A stretch of 64,000 nt of DNA from Qipengyuania flavescens (GTDB lineage: Bacteria; Pseudomonadota; Alphaproteobacteria; Sphingomonadales; Sphingomonadaceae), in the NCBI RefSeq assembly GCF_029688735.1, contig NZ_JARULD010000004.1, positions 124,001-188,000 of the forward strand, written 5' to 3'. The notes under the pieces were generated by a model. It ran no database searches and was not told the origin of the DNA. It worked only from the letters and a program-made list of their open reading frames with translations. Both the position numbers and the translations under genes were made by a program. Position 1 is the first letter of the stretch; every line of letters begins with the position of its first letter. Of this stretch, positions 1 to 8,152 are shown piece after piece.

Positions 1-190
1 ATCCCTGGCTGAAAACGACATCGTCGACGCGCATCGGATCGACGCCGCTGCGCTCGACCAGCGCCTTGATGATGATCGCGCCCAGCTCCCCTGCCTCGAG
101 CGGGGCAAGCGTGCCGAGGAACTTGCCCACCGGCGTGCGCAGCGGCTTGCAGATGGCGACGCGGCGGAGGGACTGGCTGGATGAGGTCAT
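1..190 (-). CDS. Acetyl-CoA acetyltransferase / thiolase, N-terminal part (cut by window edge)
   Basis: Only the first 63 codons lie in the window; the gene runs off its left edge. The N-terminus contains a RTPVGKFLG stretch and the hydrophobic helix that follows, both typical of thiolase-family enzymes, which cleave or condense 3-ketoacyl-CoA. The start ATG at 190 overlaps the stop of the upstream CoA-transferase by four bases (ATGA), so the two are probably translated together. With the acyl-CoA dehydrogenase further upstream this looks like a fatty- or organic-acid CoA degradation cluster. The catalytic Cys and His are outside the window, so a lipid-transfer type thiolase cannot be excluded. 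Confidence 0.75.
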   Translation of the reverse strand, partial: MTSSSQSLRRVAICKPLRTPVGKFLGTLAPLEAGELGAIIIKALVERSGVDPMRVDDVVFSQG

Positions 191-1443
191 GGCATGATCC
201 TGGTTTTGGAATAGTCGTGGTTTTCGTCGCTCGGCGCGGCAATGCCGCTGTCCATCAGCTTGCCGATCGCTCCGGAGGAAAGGCCGAGCGTGTCGGCGAG
301 CACCTGTTCGGTATGTTCGCCGAGATAGGGCGCGCGCTGCGGCTCGCCGCGTGGCTTGTCCGGCATGTTGGCGAAGCTGCGGGCGACCGGATAGTCGACG
401 CCGCTCGGATTGTCCGGCGTGCGCCCGAACAACGGATTGTCGCCGACCAGCTGCGGGTCCTGTGCCGCCTCGTACGGCGTGCGATAGCGCTCGTAAGTCG
501 TGCCCGCCGCCGCCATGCGCTTCTCGAGCTCGGCGTAATCGTGCTGGCCGGCGACGGACTGGAACAGGCCGAGCAGCCGGTCGCGGTGCTTGAAGCGCGG
601 CGTGTCGCCATCGGCGAAGCGCACGCCGAGTTCTGCCTCCAGCGCGGCGATCTCGTCTTCCAGTCCGAAGGCTTCGACGATGCCGTGCCATTGCTTGGCA
701 GTCAGCGCCGCGACCATGAAGCGCACGCCGTCGCGCGTAATCATATCGCTGCCGAATGCCCCCCAGATGGCATTGCCCAGCCGTTCCCGGTCGCCGCCGC
801 GGAACAGCATCTCGGCAATCGTGCCGCTATTGGCGAGCGTGCCGATGGCGACGTCACCCAGCGGCACGCGGATTTCCGCGCCTTCGCCGGTGGCGTCACG
901 GTGGCGCAGCGCCGCGAGCAGGGTGAAGGCGCAATAGGCGCCGGTGAGAAAGTCCCACGCCGGCATTAGCTGGTTGACCGGTGGCGCGGTTTCCGGGTCC
1001 CAGTCTGCGGGTCCGGTCATTAGCGGATAGCCGCTGGCGGCATTGACGGTGAAGTCCATCGCCTGGCGACCGTCATGCCAGCCCATGATGCGGACGGAGA
1101 TCATGTCCTCGCGCGCTTTCGCCATGGCGGCGTGATTGAGGAAGCTCTTTTCCGGCAAATTGGTGACGCATTGGCCCACGGCGCTGGCGAGTTCGACGCA
1201 CAGCTCCCGCCCCTCGCCGCTGCGCAGATCCAGCGCGACCGATTTCTTTGCGCGGTTGAGATTCTCCCACGCCAGCGAACGTCCGTTGTCCGCCAGCATG
1301 AAGCGATCGTAATCGAGCCCGCCTGCCTTGTGGTCGACCCGAATGACCTCGGCCCCGAACTGCCCGCAGTACAGGCCCACCGTAGGCGATGCGACGAAGC
1401 TGGAGACTTCGAGGACGGAGAGGCCGGAGAGGAAGTCGTACAT
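187..1443 (-). CDS. CaiB/BaiF family III CoA-transferase
   Basis: A 418-residue protein, the usual length for family III CoA-transferases, which move CoA between organic acids through an aspartyl-CoA thioester. The N-terminal L-x-G-L-x-V-L-E-V and GLYCGQFGAEVIRVD segments are the family Rossmann-like start. NLNRAKKSVALDL near 61-73 is the conserved CoA-binding stretch. Asp197 in PLGDVAIG is in the position of the catalytic aspartate. It is followed with a 4-bp overlap by the thiolase gene and preceded by an acyl-CoA dehydrogenase. The substrate cannot be told from sequence alone; racemases of the alpha-methylacyl-CoA type share the fold. Confidence 0.88.
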   Translation of the reverse strand: MYDFLSGLSVLEVSSFVASPTVGLYCGQFGAEVIRVDHKAGGLDYDRFMLADNGRSLAWENLNRAKKSVALDLRSGEGRELCVELASAVGQCVTNLPEKSFLNHAAMAKAREDMISVRIMGWHDGRQAMDFTVNAASGYPLMTGPADWDPETAPPVNQLMPAWDFLTGAYCAFTLLAALRHRDATGEGAEIRVPLGDVAIGTLANSGTIAEMLFRGGDRERLGNAIWGAFGSDMITRDGVRFMVAALTAKQWHGIVEAFGLEDEIAALEAELGVRFADGDTPRFKHRDRLLGLFQSVAGQHDYAELEKRMAAAGTTYERYRTPYEAAQDPQLVGDNPLFGRTPDNPSGVDYPVARSFANMPDKPRGEPQRAPYLGEHTEQVLADTLGLSSGAIGKLMDSGIAAPSDENHDYSKTRIMP

Positions 1444-1464
1444 GGGAGAGTCCTTGTTGCGTGC

Positions 1465-1569
1465 GGGCTGGACATCCGTCCAGCCCTTGCTGTTCCATCC
1501 CGCTCCCCCACCCGGCCACCCACGGCACGGTATTTTATGGGTGGCCGGGTGGGGGAGCGGGACGGAACA
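1465..1569. repeat. Composite palindromic repeat element, copy 1 (two hairpins)
   Basis: In the gap between the acyl-CoA dehydrogenase and the CoA-transferase. A small hairpin (stems 1465-1473 and 1478-1486, loop ATCC) is followed by the linker TTGC. Then comes a large palindrome with 32-bp arms (1491-1522 and 1538-1569, one mismatch) around a 15-nt loop, CGGCACGGTATTTTA. The same architecture, linker and loop recur at 11403-11532 with different but still self-complementary stems. The third hairpin of the other copy is not seen here. It could act as a transcript-stabilising or terminating structure or be a small non-autonomous mobile repeat. Confidence 0.85.
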
Positions 1570-1591
1570 GCCGAGCCGTCAGGCGAGCCGA

Positions 1592-2782
1592 TCAGACACT
1601 ATTCGCGAAATCCCGCATCATGTGCTTGGCGATCTGAAGCTGGAGGATCTGCGTCGTACCCTCATAGATGCGGTAAATGCGCGCATCGCGGAAGAAGCGC
1701 TCGGCATCGTATTCGGCGAGGTAGCCCGCGCCGCCATAAACCTGCACCACCCGATCGACCACCCGGCCGCACATCTCGCTGGCGAAAACCTTGAAGGCGG
1801 CGGCGTGCTTTACCGTGTTCTCGCCGCGATCGACGCGCGCGGTGACGTCCGCCATCATCGCTTCGGCGGCGTAGATCTCGGTCCAGCTTTCGGACAGCAT
1901 CTGCTGGATCAGCTGGAAGTTCGCGATCGGTTCGCCGAAGGCCTTTCGCTCACTGGCATAGCGGACCGCGCTGTCGAGGGCGCGGCGGGCATAACCGGTG
2001 CTCGCCGCGCCGACCGAGATGCGGCCGTTGTCGAGACTCATCATGGCGAAGCGGAAGCCCTGGCCGGTTTCTCCGCCGAGCAGGGCGTCGCCCGGCACAT
2101 GCACATCGTCGAGCATGATGTCGGCAATGTGGCTACCTGACTGGCCCATCTTCTTGTCCGGACTGCCGATTGACACGCCGGGCGCATCCATCGGCACGAT
2201 GAAGGCGCTGACATGCGCGTTCTTGAGCTGCGCGTCCTTTTCGGTGCGCGCCATAATCAGGCCGACATCGGCGTAGGGCGCGTTGGTAATGTAGCGCTTG
2301 GTGCCGTTGAGGATCCAGCCGTTGCCGTCGGGATCGGGCTTGGCGAAAGTCGCCATCGCCGCGCTGTCGGACCCGCTACCGGGCTCGGTCAGACCGAAGC
2401 AGGCGATCGCGCCTTCGGCGATCTTCGGCCACCATTCGGCCTTCTGCGCATCGGTACCGCCGTTCTTGATCGCCGAATTGAACATGCCGACGTTGATCGA
2501 GAAGATGCTGCGGAAAGCAGGGGCGGCATAGGCCATTGTCTGCACGACCTTGGCATATTGCGTAACGTTGAGGCCCGCGCCGCCATAATCCTCCGGCACG
2601 GTCAGGCCGAACAGCCCCATCTCCTTCATCTCGTCGATGATCTCCGGCGGCAGCGCATCGTTTTCGATGACGTCCTTTTCCGCCGGGATCAGCCGTTCGC
2701 GCACATAACGGTCGAGCTGTTCGAGGAACTGGTCGAAGGTGTCCGGGTCCATCCCCGGATTGTCGGCTGCTGCTACGGTCAC
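1592..2782 (-). CDS. Acyl-CoA dehydrogenase
   Basis: A flavoenzyme that introduces the alpha-beta double bond into acyl-CoA, about 396 residues. The family marks are present in order: YGGAGLN in the N-terminal helical domain, FGLTEPGSGSD at the FAD/substrate site, [13 protein letters not shown], the RKAFGEPIANFQ segment, and YRIYEGTTQI near the C-terminus, whose Glu is in the position of the catalytic base of medium-chain type enzymes. I chose the GTG at 2782 because it overlaps the stop of the upstream lipoprotein gene (GTGA) and has AGGAG 11 nt upstream. The ATG at 2752 is an alternative that would remove ten residues. Confidence 0.9.
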   Translation of the reverse strand: MTVAAADNPGMDPDTFDQFLEQLDRYVRERLIPAEKDVIENDALPPEIIDEMKEMGLFGLTVPEDYGGAGLNVTQYAKVVQTMAYAAPAFRSIFSINVGMFNSAIKNGGTDAQKAEWWPKIAEGAIACFGLTEPGSGSDSAAMATFAKPDPDGNGWILNGTKRYITNAPYADVGLIMARTEKDAQLKNAHVSAFIVPMDAPGVSIGSPDKKMGQSGSHIADIMLDDVHVPGDALLGGETGQGFRFAMMSLDNGRISVGAASTGYARRALDSAVRYASERKAFGEPIANFQLIQQMLSESWTEIYAAEAMMADVTARVDRGENTVKHAAAFKVFASEMCGRVVDRVVQVYGGAGYLAEYDAERFFRDARIYRIYEGTTQILQLQIAKHMMRDFANSV

Positions 2783-2994
2783 TGGGTCGGGGTCTCCTGC
2801 GGTGTATCTGTCATGTCGGCTTCGCCCTCCTCGCCCAGTGCGTCGGGCGGCAGGCGGCGCTCGTCGATCATCGAGGCCGCATCGTCGAGCGCTTCGGCCT
2901 CGCTGGCCGATATTGCCCGCACGTCCTGCGGCTCGTCGCCAGAGCAAGCGATGAGGGCGGCGGTGCTGCAAAGCGCGAGGGCGAGTCGGATCAT
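2779..2994 (-). CDS. Small putative lipoprotein
   Basis: A 71-residue protein with a lipoprotein signal: a charged start, a hydrophobic stretch and the lipobox LIAC, giving lipidated Cys17. The mature part is short, acidic and without a recognisable domain. Its stop overlaps the GTG start of the acyl-CoA dehydrogenase by four bases, so the two are probably co-translated, although nothing links their functions. I do not recognise a family. Confidence 0.65.
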   Translation of the reverse strand: MIRLALALCSTAALIACSGDEPQDVRAISASEAEALDDAASMIDERRLPPDALGEEGEADMTDTPQETPTQ

Positions 2995-3089
2995 ACCGCA
3001 GCTTTAGCTGCTTGGGGGCGACATGCGAAGAACGTTACGTAACTCCGGCCTGGCGGGGGTGCAGCGTGCCACACCCCCGTGCCGAAAGC

Positions 3090-3395
3090 TCAATTCTCGA
3101 AGTCGTCTTCGCTCATCGCATCCATCGCGGCTTCGGCGGTGGCAGCGGCATTGTCGCCCGCTTCCTGCACCGATGCGGCTTCCGCTTCGGCGGCGGCACC
3201 ATCGCCGGCGGTGGTGACGGGGTCGGATTCCATCGCGGCCGGGTCTTCCACCGGCTCTTCATCGACGCCCTGCAGCGCCTCGTCGGCGGGGATTTCGACC
3301 GTGTCGGCTTCGGCTTCGGTCGATGCATCTTCGGAACTGCCGCAGGCAGTCAGGACGAAAGTGGCGGTCGCAGCCAGGGCGATACGCAGGTTCAT
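3090..3395 (-). CDS. Acidic Ala/Glu/Asp-rich putative lipoprotein
   Basis: A 101-residue protein with an N-terminal signal ending in the lipobox LTAC (Cys18). The rest is strongly acidic and low in complexity, with many Ala, Glu and Asp, so it is probably disordered. No domain is recognised. It lies upstream of another small lipoprotein gene on the same strand; a hairpin without a U-run separates them. It could be a surface or periplasmic spacer protein; function unknown. Confidence 0.6.
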   Translation of the reverse strand: MNLRIALAATATFVLTACGSSEDASTEAEADTVEIPADEALQGVDEEPVEDPAAMESDPVTTAGDGAAAEAEAASVQEAGDNAAATAEAAMDAMSEDDFEN

Positions 3396-3519
3396 GGTGT
3401 TGTCTCCTTCTGAAAGCTTTGGATGTCGCAGGGTGTAAAGCGCGACTCTCGCCTACGGAGCAAGGGGAAAATGTCCGCGCGCCGCTTGCGCCTTAGGCCG
3501 CAGGCGGCGATCAGGGGAT

Positions 3520-5304
3520 ATGGTCGAAACCGCCGTTCCACTGCTCGACTCCGCGCGCGAGCGATTGAAAGCTGTTTTCGGCTTCGACGGTTTTCGCGGG
3601 CGACAGGCGGAAGTGGTCGAGCGCGTACTCTCCGGCCAGTCGACGCTGGCGGTTATGCCGACCGGGGCAGGCAAGTCGCTCACCTACCAGCTGCCCGCGA
3701 CAATGCTGGGCGGTACCTGCGTGGTCATCAGCCCGCTGATCGCGCTGATGCACGACCAGCTGCGCAGCGCGCGCGCCAACGGCATTCGCGCGGCCACGCT
3801 GACCAGCGCCGATGCCGACTGGCGCGAAACGCAGGACGCCTATCGCGCAGGCGAACTCGACCTGCTCTATGTCGCGCCCGAACGCGCCAGCCAGCCAGCC
3901 TTCCGCGACTTCCTGGGCGCCGCCCCGCTAGCGCTCTTCGCGGTGGACGAGGCGCATTGCGTCTCCGAATGGGGGCACGATTTCCGCCCGGACTATCGCA
4001 TGCTGCGCGGATTGATGGACGCCTTTCCGGACGTCCCGCGCCTCGCGCTGACCGCCACTGCCGACAGCCAGACCCGCCGCGACGTGATGGCCCAGCTGGG
4101 CATTCCCGACGGCGGGCTCGTGCTGGCGGGCTTCGATCGGCCGAACATCCGTTACGCCATTCGCCTTCGCGACAATCCGGTGCGCCAGCTCGCCACGCTG
4201 ATGGCCGAGCAGCCGGGGCCGGGCATCGTCTATGCGCCGACCCGCCGCAAGGTGGAGGATCTCGCCGGGAAGCTGGGGGCAGCGACGGGCAGGCCGGTTC
4301 TGCCCTATCACGCCGGGCTCGATCCGCAGACCCGCGCTGCCAACCAGGCCGCCTTCGTGGCGAGCGAGGACATGGTCATCGTCGCGACGGTCGCTTTCGG
4401 CATGGGGATCGATAAGCCCGACGTGCGCTTCGTCGCGCATGTCGGCGTGCCCAAATCGATCGAAGGCTATTACCAGGAGACGGGCCGCGCCGGGCGGGAC
4501 GGCGATCCGGCCCGCGCGACGATGTTCTGGGGGGCAGGCGATTTCGCCACGGCGCGCCAGCGGCTGGCCGAGGTAGACGAGGCGCGGCGCGGGGCGGAGA
4601 TCGCGCGACTCAATGCGCTCGCCGGACTGGTCGAGACCGCCGAGTGCCGCCGCGCCGTCCTGCTGCGGCATTTCGGCGAGGACCCGCCGGCCGAATGCGG
4701 CAATTGCGACAATTGCCTCGAGAAACCCGGCGTCACCGATGTGACCGAGCTGGCGCGCAAGCTGCTTTCCGCAGTGTATCGCACGGGCCAGAGCTTCGGC
4801 ATGGGGCATTTGCAAAAGGTCCTCACCGGAAGCGAAGACGAGCGGGTGCGCCAGCGCGGGCACGACCGCCTGAGTGTGTTCGGCATCGTGGAAGGCGAGG
4901 ATGCGCGCCTGCTCCAGCCGGTGGCGCGGGCCTTGCAGGCACGCGGCGATCTCGTCGCGACCGAACATGGCGGGCTCGCACTCGGCGGATCGGCGCGCGC
5001 GATCCTGAAGGGGGAGGCCGAGGTGGAGATCGTTGTCCCGCCGAAGCGCAGCAAGCGGCGGCGCGGCGACAGCACGCCCAACCCGGTCGGCGATCCCCTG
5101 TTCGACGCGCTGCGCGAATTGCGCCGCGAGCTGGCGATCGAAGGGCAGGTCCCGCCCTATGTGATCTTCCACGACGCCACTTTGCGCGAAATGGCTGCGC
5201 AGCGTCCGGCATCGCTGGCCGCGCTAGGCCAGCTGCCGGGTGTCGGGGCGAAGAAGCTCGAAGCCTATGGAGAGCAGTTCTTGCGCACCATCGCACGCCA
5301 TTGA
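3520..5304 (+). CDS. recQ: ATP-dependent DNA helicase RecQ
   Basis: A 594-residue 3'-5' DNA helicase of recombination and fork repair. Walker A MPTGAGKS lies at 46-53 and the DEAH box at 143-146, followed by the RecQ-specific loop EWGHDFRPDYR. Helicase motifs V-VI (FGMGIDKPDVRFVAH, YYQETGRAGRDG) follow. A zinc-binding cluster of four cysteines (AECRRA and ECGNCDNC) and a winged-helix region come next, and the last 70 residues form an HRDC domain with GVGAKKL. The ATG has AGGGG directly upstream. It stands alone, divergent from the lipoprotein gene. Confidence 0.96.
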   Translation: MVETAVPLLDSARERLKAVFGFDGFRGRQAEVVERVLSGQSTLAVMPTGAGKSLTYQLPATMLGGTCVVISPLIALMHDQLRSARANGIRAATLTSADADWRETQDAYRAGELDLLYVAPERASQPAFRDFLGAAPLALFAVDEAHCVSEWGHDFRPDYRMLRGLMDAFPDVPRLALTATADSQTRRDVMAQLGIPDGGLVLAGFDRPNIRYAIRLRDNPVRQLATLMAEQPGPGIVYAPTRRKVEDLAGKLGAATGRPVLPYHAGLDPQTRAANQAAFVASEDMVIVATVAFGMGIDKPDVRFVAHVGVPKSIEGYYQETGRAGRDGDPARATMFWGAGDFATARQRLAEVDEARRGAEIARLNALAGLVETAECRRAVLLRHFGEDPPAECGNCDNCLEKPGVTDVTELARKLLSAVYRTGQSFGMGHLQKVLTGSEDERVRQRGHDRLSVFGIVEGEDARLLQPVARALQARGDLVATEHGGLALGGSARAILKGEAEVEIVVPPKRSKRRRGDSTPNPVGDPLFDALRELRRELAIEGQVPPYVIFHDATLREMAAQRPASLAALGQLPGVGAKKLEAYGEQFLRTIARH

Positions 5305-5319
5305 CGAGCCAATGCTGGC

Positions 5320-5347
5320 GATATAAAAATGATATCATAATTATATC
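5320..5347. promoter_or_regulatory. Three-site palindromic operator upstream of the SPFH / RHH genes
   Basis: An A+T-rich 28-bp island in GC-rich surroundings. It holds three short sites, GATATA (5320-5325), TGATATCA (5330-5337) and TATATC (5342-5347), with centres exactly 11 bp apart. The arrangement is close to palindromic as a whole. It lies 15 bp before the GTG start of the SPFH gene, just ahead of the strong ribosome site GGAGGTGA. Ribbon-helix-helix dimers typically bind such helically phased repeats, and an Arc-like protein is encoded by the second gene of the operon, so autoregulation is likely. Confidence 0.6.
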
Positions 5348-5361
5348 GGAGGTGATTCGTC

Positions 5362-6273
5362 GTGACATTGGAACTCAGGGGAATGAAGACGAGCCGCGAA
5401 ACTGCGGCGACGTCTTACAATGGCTATATAATGCTGATCGTGCTGGCGGCCTTGCTGGCATTCGCCGCTATTGCGCTGCCGGGCATGGCGCCTCCGTCGG
5501 GTGCGGAGAAGGCGGCCAAGCTGGTGTTCGTCGGCACGCTGGTGGTGACGGTGCTGGCGCTGTGCATCGTCGCTGCCGGCTTCTTCATGATCCAGCCCAA
5601 CCAGGCCGCTGTAATCACGCTGTTCGGCGAATATCGCGGCAGTGAGCGGACCGAAGGGCTGCGCTGGGTGTGGCCGTGGATGATGCGGAACAAGATTTCG
5701 GCCCGCGCACACAACATCCACTCCGAACGCGTAAAGATCAACGATTTGCGCGGCAACCCGATCGAGATCGCCTGCAACGTCGTATGGCGCGTGCAGGATA
5801 CGGCGCAGGCCAGCTTCGACGTCGACGATTACAAGGAGTTCGTGAACATCCAGATCGAGGCGGGGCTGCGCACGGTCGGTTCGCGCCACCCCTATGATGA
5901 TTTCGAGGACGAGGAAGTCACGCTGCGTGGCAGCGCCGATGTCGTCAATCGCGAGCTGCTGGAAGAGCTGAACGACCGGTTGAAGGTTGGCGGCGTCGTG
6001 GTGGACGAGGCAGGCTTGACCCATCTCGCCTATGCCAGCGAAATCGCCAGCGCCATGCTCAAGCGACAACAGGCCGATGCGATCATCGCCGCACGCAAGA
6101 AGATTGTGCTCGGCGCGGTTGGCATGGTCGAGGATGCGCTCGTCAAGCTGAGCCAGGACAATATCGTCGATATGGACGACGAACGGCGTGCCACCATGGT
6201 CTCCAACCTGATGGTCGTTCTCTGCGGCGAGAAGGACGTCGCGCCGGTCGTGAACGCCGGCTCGCTCTACTAG
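5362..6273 (+). CDS. SPFH (band 7) domain membrane protein
   Basis: A 303-residue protein with two hydrophobic helices near the N-terminus (about 22-42 and 53-76). These are followed by an SPFH domain that starts IQPNQAAVITLFGEYRG and includes the ERVKINDLRGNPIEI strand pair. Such proteins form oligomeric membrane microdomain scaffolds. The GTG start is chosen because GGAGGTGA sits six bases upstream and an operator precedes it. It is followed by an Arc-like repressor gene and a small membrane protein gene, a grouping I have seen associated with this SPFH type. The precise role is unknown. Confidence 0.85.
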   Translation: MTLELRGMKTSRETAATSYNGYIMLIVLAALLAFAAIALPGMAPPSGAEKAAKLVFVGTLVVTVLALCIVAAGFFMIQPNQAAVITLFGEYRGSERTEGLRWVWPWMMRNKISARAHNIHSERVKINDLRGNPIEIACNVVWRVQDTAQASFDVDDYKEFVNIQIEAGLRTVGSRHPYDDFEDEEVTLRGSADVVNRELLEELNDRLKVGGVVVDEAGLTHLAYASEIASAMLKRQQADAIIAARKKIVLGAVGMVEDALVKLSQDNIVDMDDERRATMVSNLMVVLCGEKDVAPVVNAGSLY

Positions 6274-6295
6274 GCGGCCCGGCGGAGCGCGTCCG

Positions 6296-6487
6296 ATGGC
6301 GAAAAAGGCCTTTGCCCTGCGGCTCGACCCGGCGGTCCATGCCGCGGTCGAGCGGCTGGCCGCAGACGAGCTGCGCAGTGCCAACGCCCAGATCGAAATG
6401 CTGCTGCGCGAGGCGCTCGACCGGCGCGGGATTGCGGTTAGCAAGACGAAGCCTGCCCGCCGCGGGCGACCATCGAAGGAGCAGTGA
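6296..6487 (+). CDS. Arc-like ribbon-helix-helix DNA-binding protein
   Basis: 63 residues. A beta-strand AKKAFALRLDPAVH is followed by two helices (AAVERLAADELRSANAQIEMLLREAL), the layout of Arc/MetJ-type dimeric repressors. A basic tail (KTKPARRGRPSK) follows. Located 22 bp behind the SPFH gene and directly before a small membrane protein gene. It is the natural candidate to bind the phased palindromic sites at 5320-5347 and repress its own operon. Confidence 0.8.
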   Translation: MAKKAFALRLDPAVHAAVERLAADELRSANAQIEMLLREALDRRGIAVSKTKPARRGRPSKEQ

Positions 6488-6488
6488 C

Positions 6489-6752
6489 ATGCGTACCGAG
6501 GATGACCGGTTCTGGTTCGAGCCGAAGAAATTCGGCTATGGGGCCGGGAAACCGATTGCCTGGCAGGGTTGGGCTCTCTTGCTGGTATATACGCTTGTCA
6601 TGCTCGCCCCAGCCCCGGCGCTCGAATGGGATCCGATTCTGGGCCTTGGCATCGCCATCGCAGTCTGGGTGCCGGCGACACTGCTTCTCGTCGTCATCGC
6701 CAAACGAAAAACGCGCGGCGAATGGCGCTGGCGCAACGGAGAGAGTGACTGA
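6489..6752 (+). CDS. Small two-helix membrane protein of the SPFH operon
   Basis: 87 residues starting one base after the stop of the RHH gene (TGA C ATG). An acidic/aromatic N-terminus (DDRFWFEPKKFGYG) is followed by two predicted membrane helices (about 26-44 and 51-70) and a basic, Trp-containing tail. No named domain is recognised. Its position as third gene of the SPFH/RHH unit suggests a partner of the SPFH scaffold. Confidence 0.7.
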   Translation: MRTEDDRFWFEPKKFGYGAGKPIAWQGWALLLVYTLVMLAPAPALEWDPILGLGIAIAVWVPATLLLVVIAKRKTRGEWRWRNGESD

Positions 6753-6812
6753 GCGGTTGGCGGCGTCGAATAGCCTATCACCCTGTTAACCATTGCGTGC
6801 TAGGCATATGGC

Positions 6813-7799
6813 ATGACGACTCCGCTCGCCCCCGCTTCGGACCGCTTGCCCGGCTGGCTACTGGCCGGTGTGGCGGGCTTCGCGCTGGCAGTAATCCCGC
6901 TCGCGGCCGTGATGGCGCAGGAACCCGCGCCCACACCCTTCACGGTCCAGGAAACGGGCCAGGGCTTCGTGACGCTGCAACAGGCGGTCGATGCCATCGG
7001 GGACGGCGAGGGGACCATCCGGATCGCGCCCGGCAACTGGCGGCAATGCGCTGTGCAGAGTGCGGGATACATAACCTACACCGGCGAAATGCCGGGACAG
7101 TCGCTGCTTGGCGGAACGGCCTGCGAAGGCAAGGCGCTGCTCGTGCTGCGCGGACGCGGGGCGCGGGTCGAAGGGCTGGTGCTGGCCGACGTCAGCGTCG
7201 GCGATGGCAATGGCGCTGGCATCCGGCTGGAAAAAGGTCCGCTGCATGTCTCGCAGACCTGGTTCCGCGACAGCCAGCAGGGCATCCTCACCGTCAACGG
7301 CGTCGATAGCGAGATGGTCATCGACAAGTCGACCTTCACCCGCCTCGGCACTTGCGAACATTCGGCAGGCTGCGCGCATTCGATCTATGCCGGCGATTAC
7401 GGCAGCGTCACGGTCACTCGCTCGCGCTTCGAACAGGGGCGTGGCGGCCATTATTACAAGTCCCGCGCTGGGCGGAACGTGGTGGTCGATAACAGCTTCG
7501 ACGATTCCAAGGGCCGCGCCACCAACTACATGATCGACCTGCCGAATGGCGGCGGTGGTGAAATCCGCGACAACTGGTTCGTGCAGGGCGCGGACAAGGA
7601 AAACTGGTCCGCGCTGATCGCCGTGGGGGCCGAGGGCGCGCAATACAGCGCGGACGGGCTGGTGATCGAGGGTAACAATGCCCGCCTCGCGCCGGGGCTC
7701 GGCCGCAATCCCGCCTTCGTCGCCGACTGGACGGGCCACGATATCCTCATTCGCGGCAATACCCTGGGCACCGGCCTCAAGCGCTACGAGCGCCGCTGA
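6813..7799 (+). CDS. Exported right-handed parallel beta-helix protein
   Basis: 328 residues with a signal-like N-terminus (hydrophobic segment ending near AVMAQEP, residues 14-36). The body has repeated short strands and turns rich in Gly, Asp and Asn (for example GAGIRLEKGPLHVSQTWFRD, VIDKSTFTRLG, VDNSFDDSKGR), as in pectate-lyase-like beta-helices. Such proteins bind or cut polysaccharides, or act as structural spikes. No catalytic residues can be assigned. It stands alone; the ATG follows the previous gene by 60 bp. Confidence 0.7.
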   Translation: MTTPLAPASDRLPGWLLAGVAGFALAVIPLAAVMAQEPAPTPFTVQETGQGFVTLQQAVDAIGDGEGTIRIAPGNWRQCAVQSAGYITYTGEMPGQSLLGGTACEGKALLVLRGRGARVEGLVLADVSVGDGNGAGIRLEKGPLHVSQTWFRDSQQGILTVNGVDSEMVIDKSTFTRLGTCEHSAGCAHSIYAGDYGSVTVTRSRFEQGRGGHYYKSRAGRNVVVDNSFDDSKGRATNYMIDLPNGGGGEIRDNWFVQGADKENWSALIAVGAEGAQYSADGLVIEGNNARLAPGLGRNPAFVADWTGHDILIRGNTLGTGLKRYERR

Positions 7800-7862
7800 G
7801 CCTTCCACACTGGCGAAACCTTGGGCGGCCCGATCCGTTGGGCCGGTGAAGGAGATTGCCGC

Positions 7863-8126
7863 ATGGCAGGCGGATGGGCGCGCGATGGCGCAGTTCAGGA
7901 TCAGATCGACGACACGGTTAGCGACGCGGTCAGCGCCGCCCGCTCGCGCATGCCAAGGGGCGAGAGCGCCGAATATTGCGACGAATGCGGGGAGGACATC
8001 CCCGAGAAACGCCGTGCGGCCCTGCCGGGCGTGCGCACCTGCGTCGAATGCCAGTCCCGCCGCGATGGGGCGCTGCGCCAATCGGGCATCAATCGCCGCG
8101 GCAGCAAGGATAGCCAGTTGCGCTGA
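7863..8126 (+). CDS. DksA/TraR-type C4 zinc-finger protein (short)
   Basis: 87 residues containing YCDECGEDIP and RTCVECQSRRD, a Cys4 zinc finger of the DksA/TraR family. The long coiled-coil of full DksA is missing, so it belongs with the short YbiI-like members. The ATG at 7863 is preferred to the in-frame ATG at 7821 because AAGGAG lies eight bases before it and the family starts here. Role in RNA polymerase control is inferred only. Confidence 0.8.
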   Translation: MAGGWARDGAVQDQIDDTVSDAVSAARSRMPRGESAEYCDECGEDIPEKRRAALPGVRTCVECQSRRDGALRQSGINRRGSKDSQLR

Positions 8127-8152
8127 CCTGCGCGGCGCGCCAAGGCCTCTCG

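Noticed and set aside
1075-2140. Plus-strand open frames reading through the composite palindrome (239 and 270 codons)
   Set aside because: They are antisense to the CoA-transferase and acyl-CoA dehydrogenase genes; the palindrome simply lacks stops in these frames.
3054-3079. 8-bp stem hairpin between the two lipoprotein genes, considered as a terminator
   Set aside because: Stem CGGGGGTG/CACCCCCG is real, but there is no U-run on either strand and the loop is 10 nt; at most a weak RNA structure.
5341-6444. Long minus-strand open frame (367 codons) across the SPFH gene
   Set aside because: It is the antisense shadow of a clear SPFH protein in GC-rich DNA; it has no ribosome site and its translation shows His/Arg/Asp-rich antisense composition.
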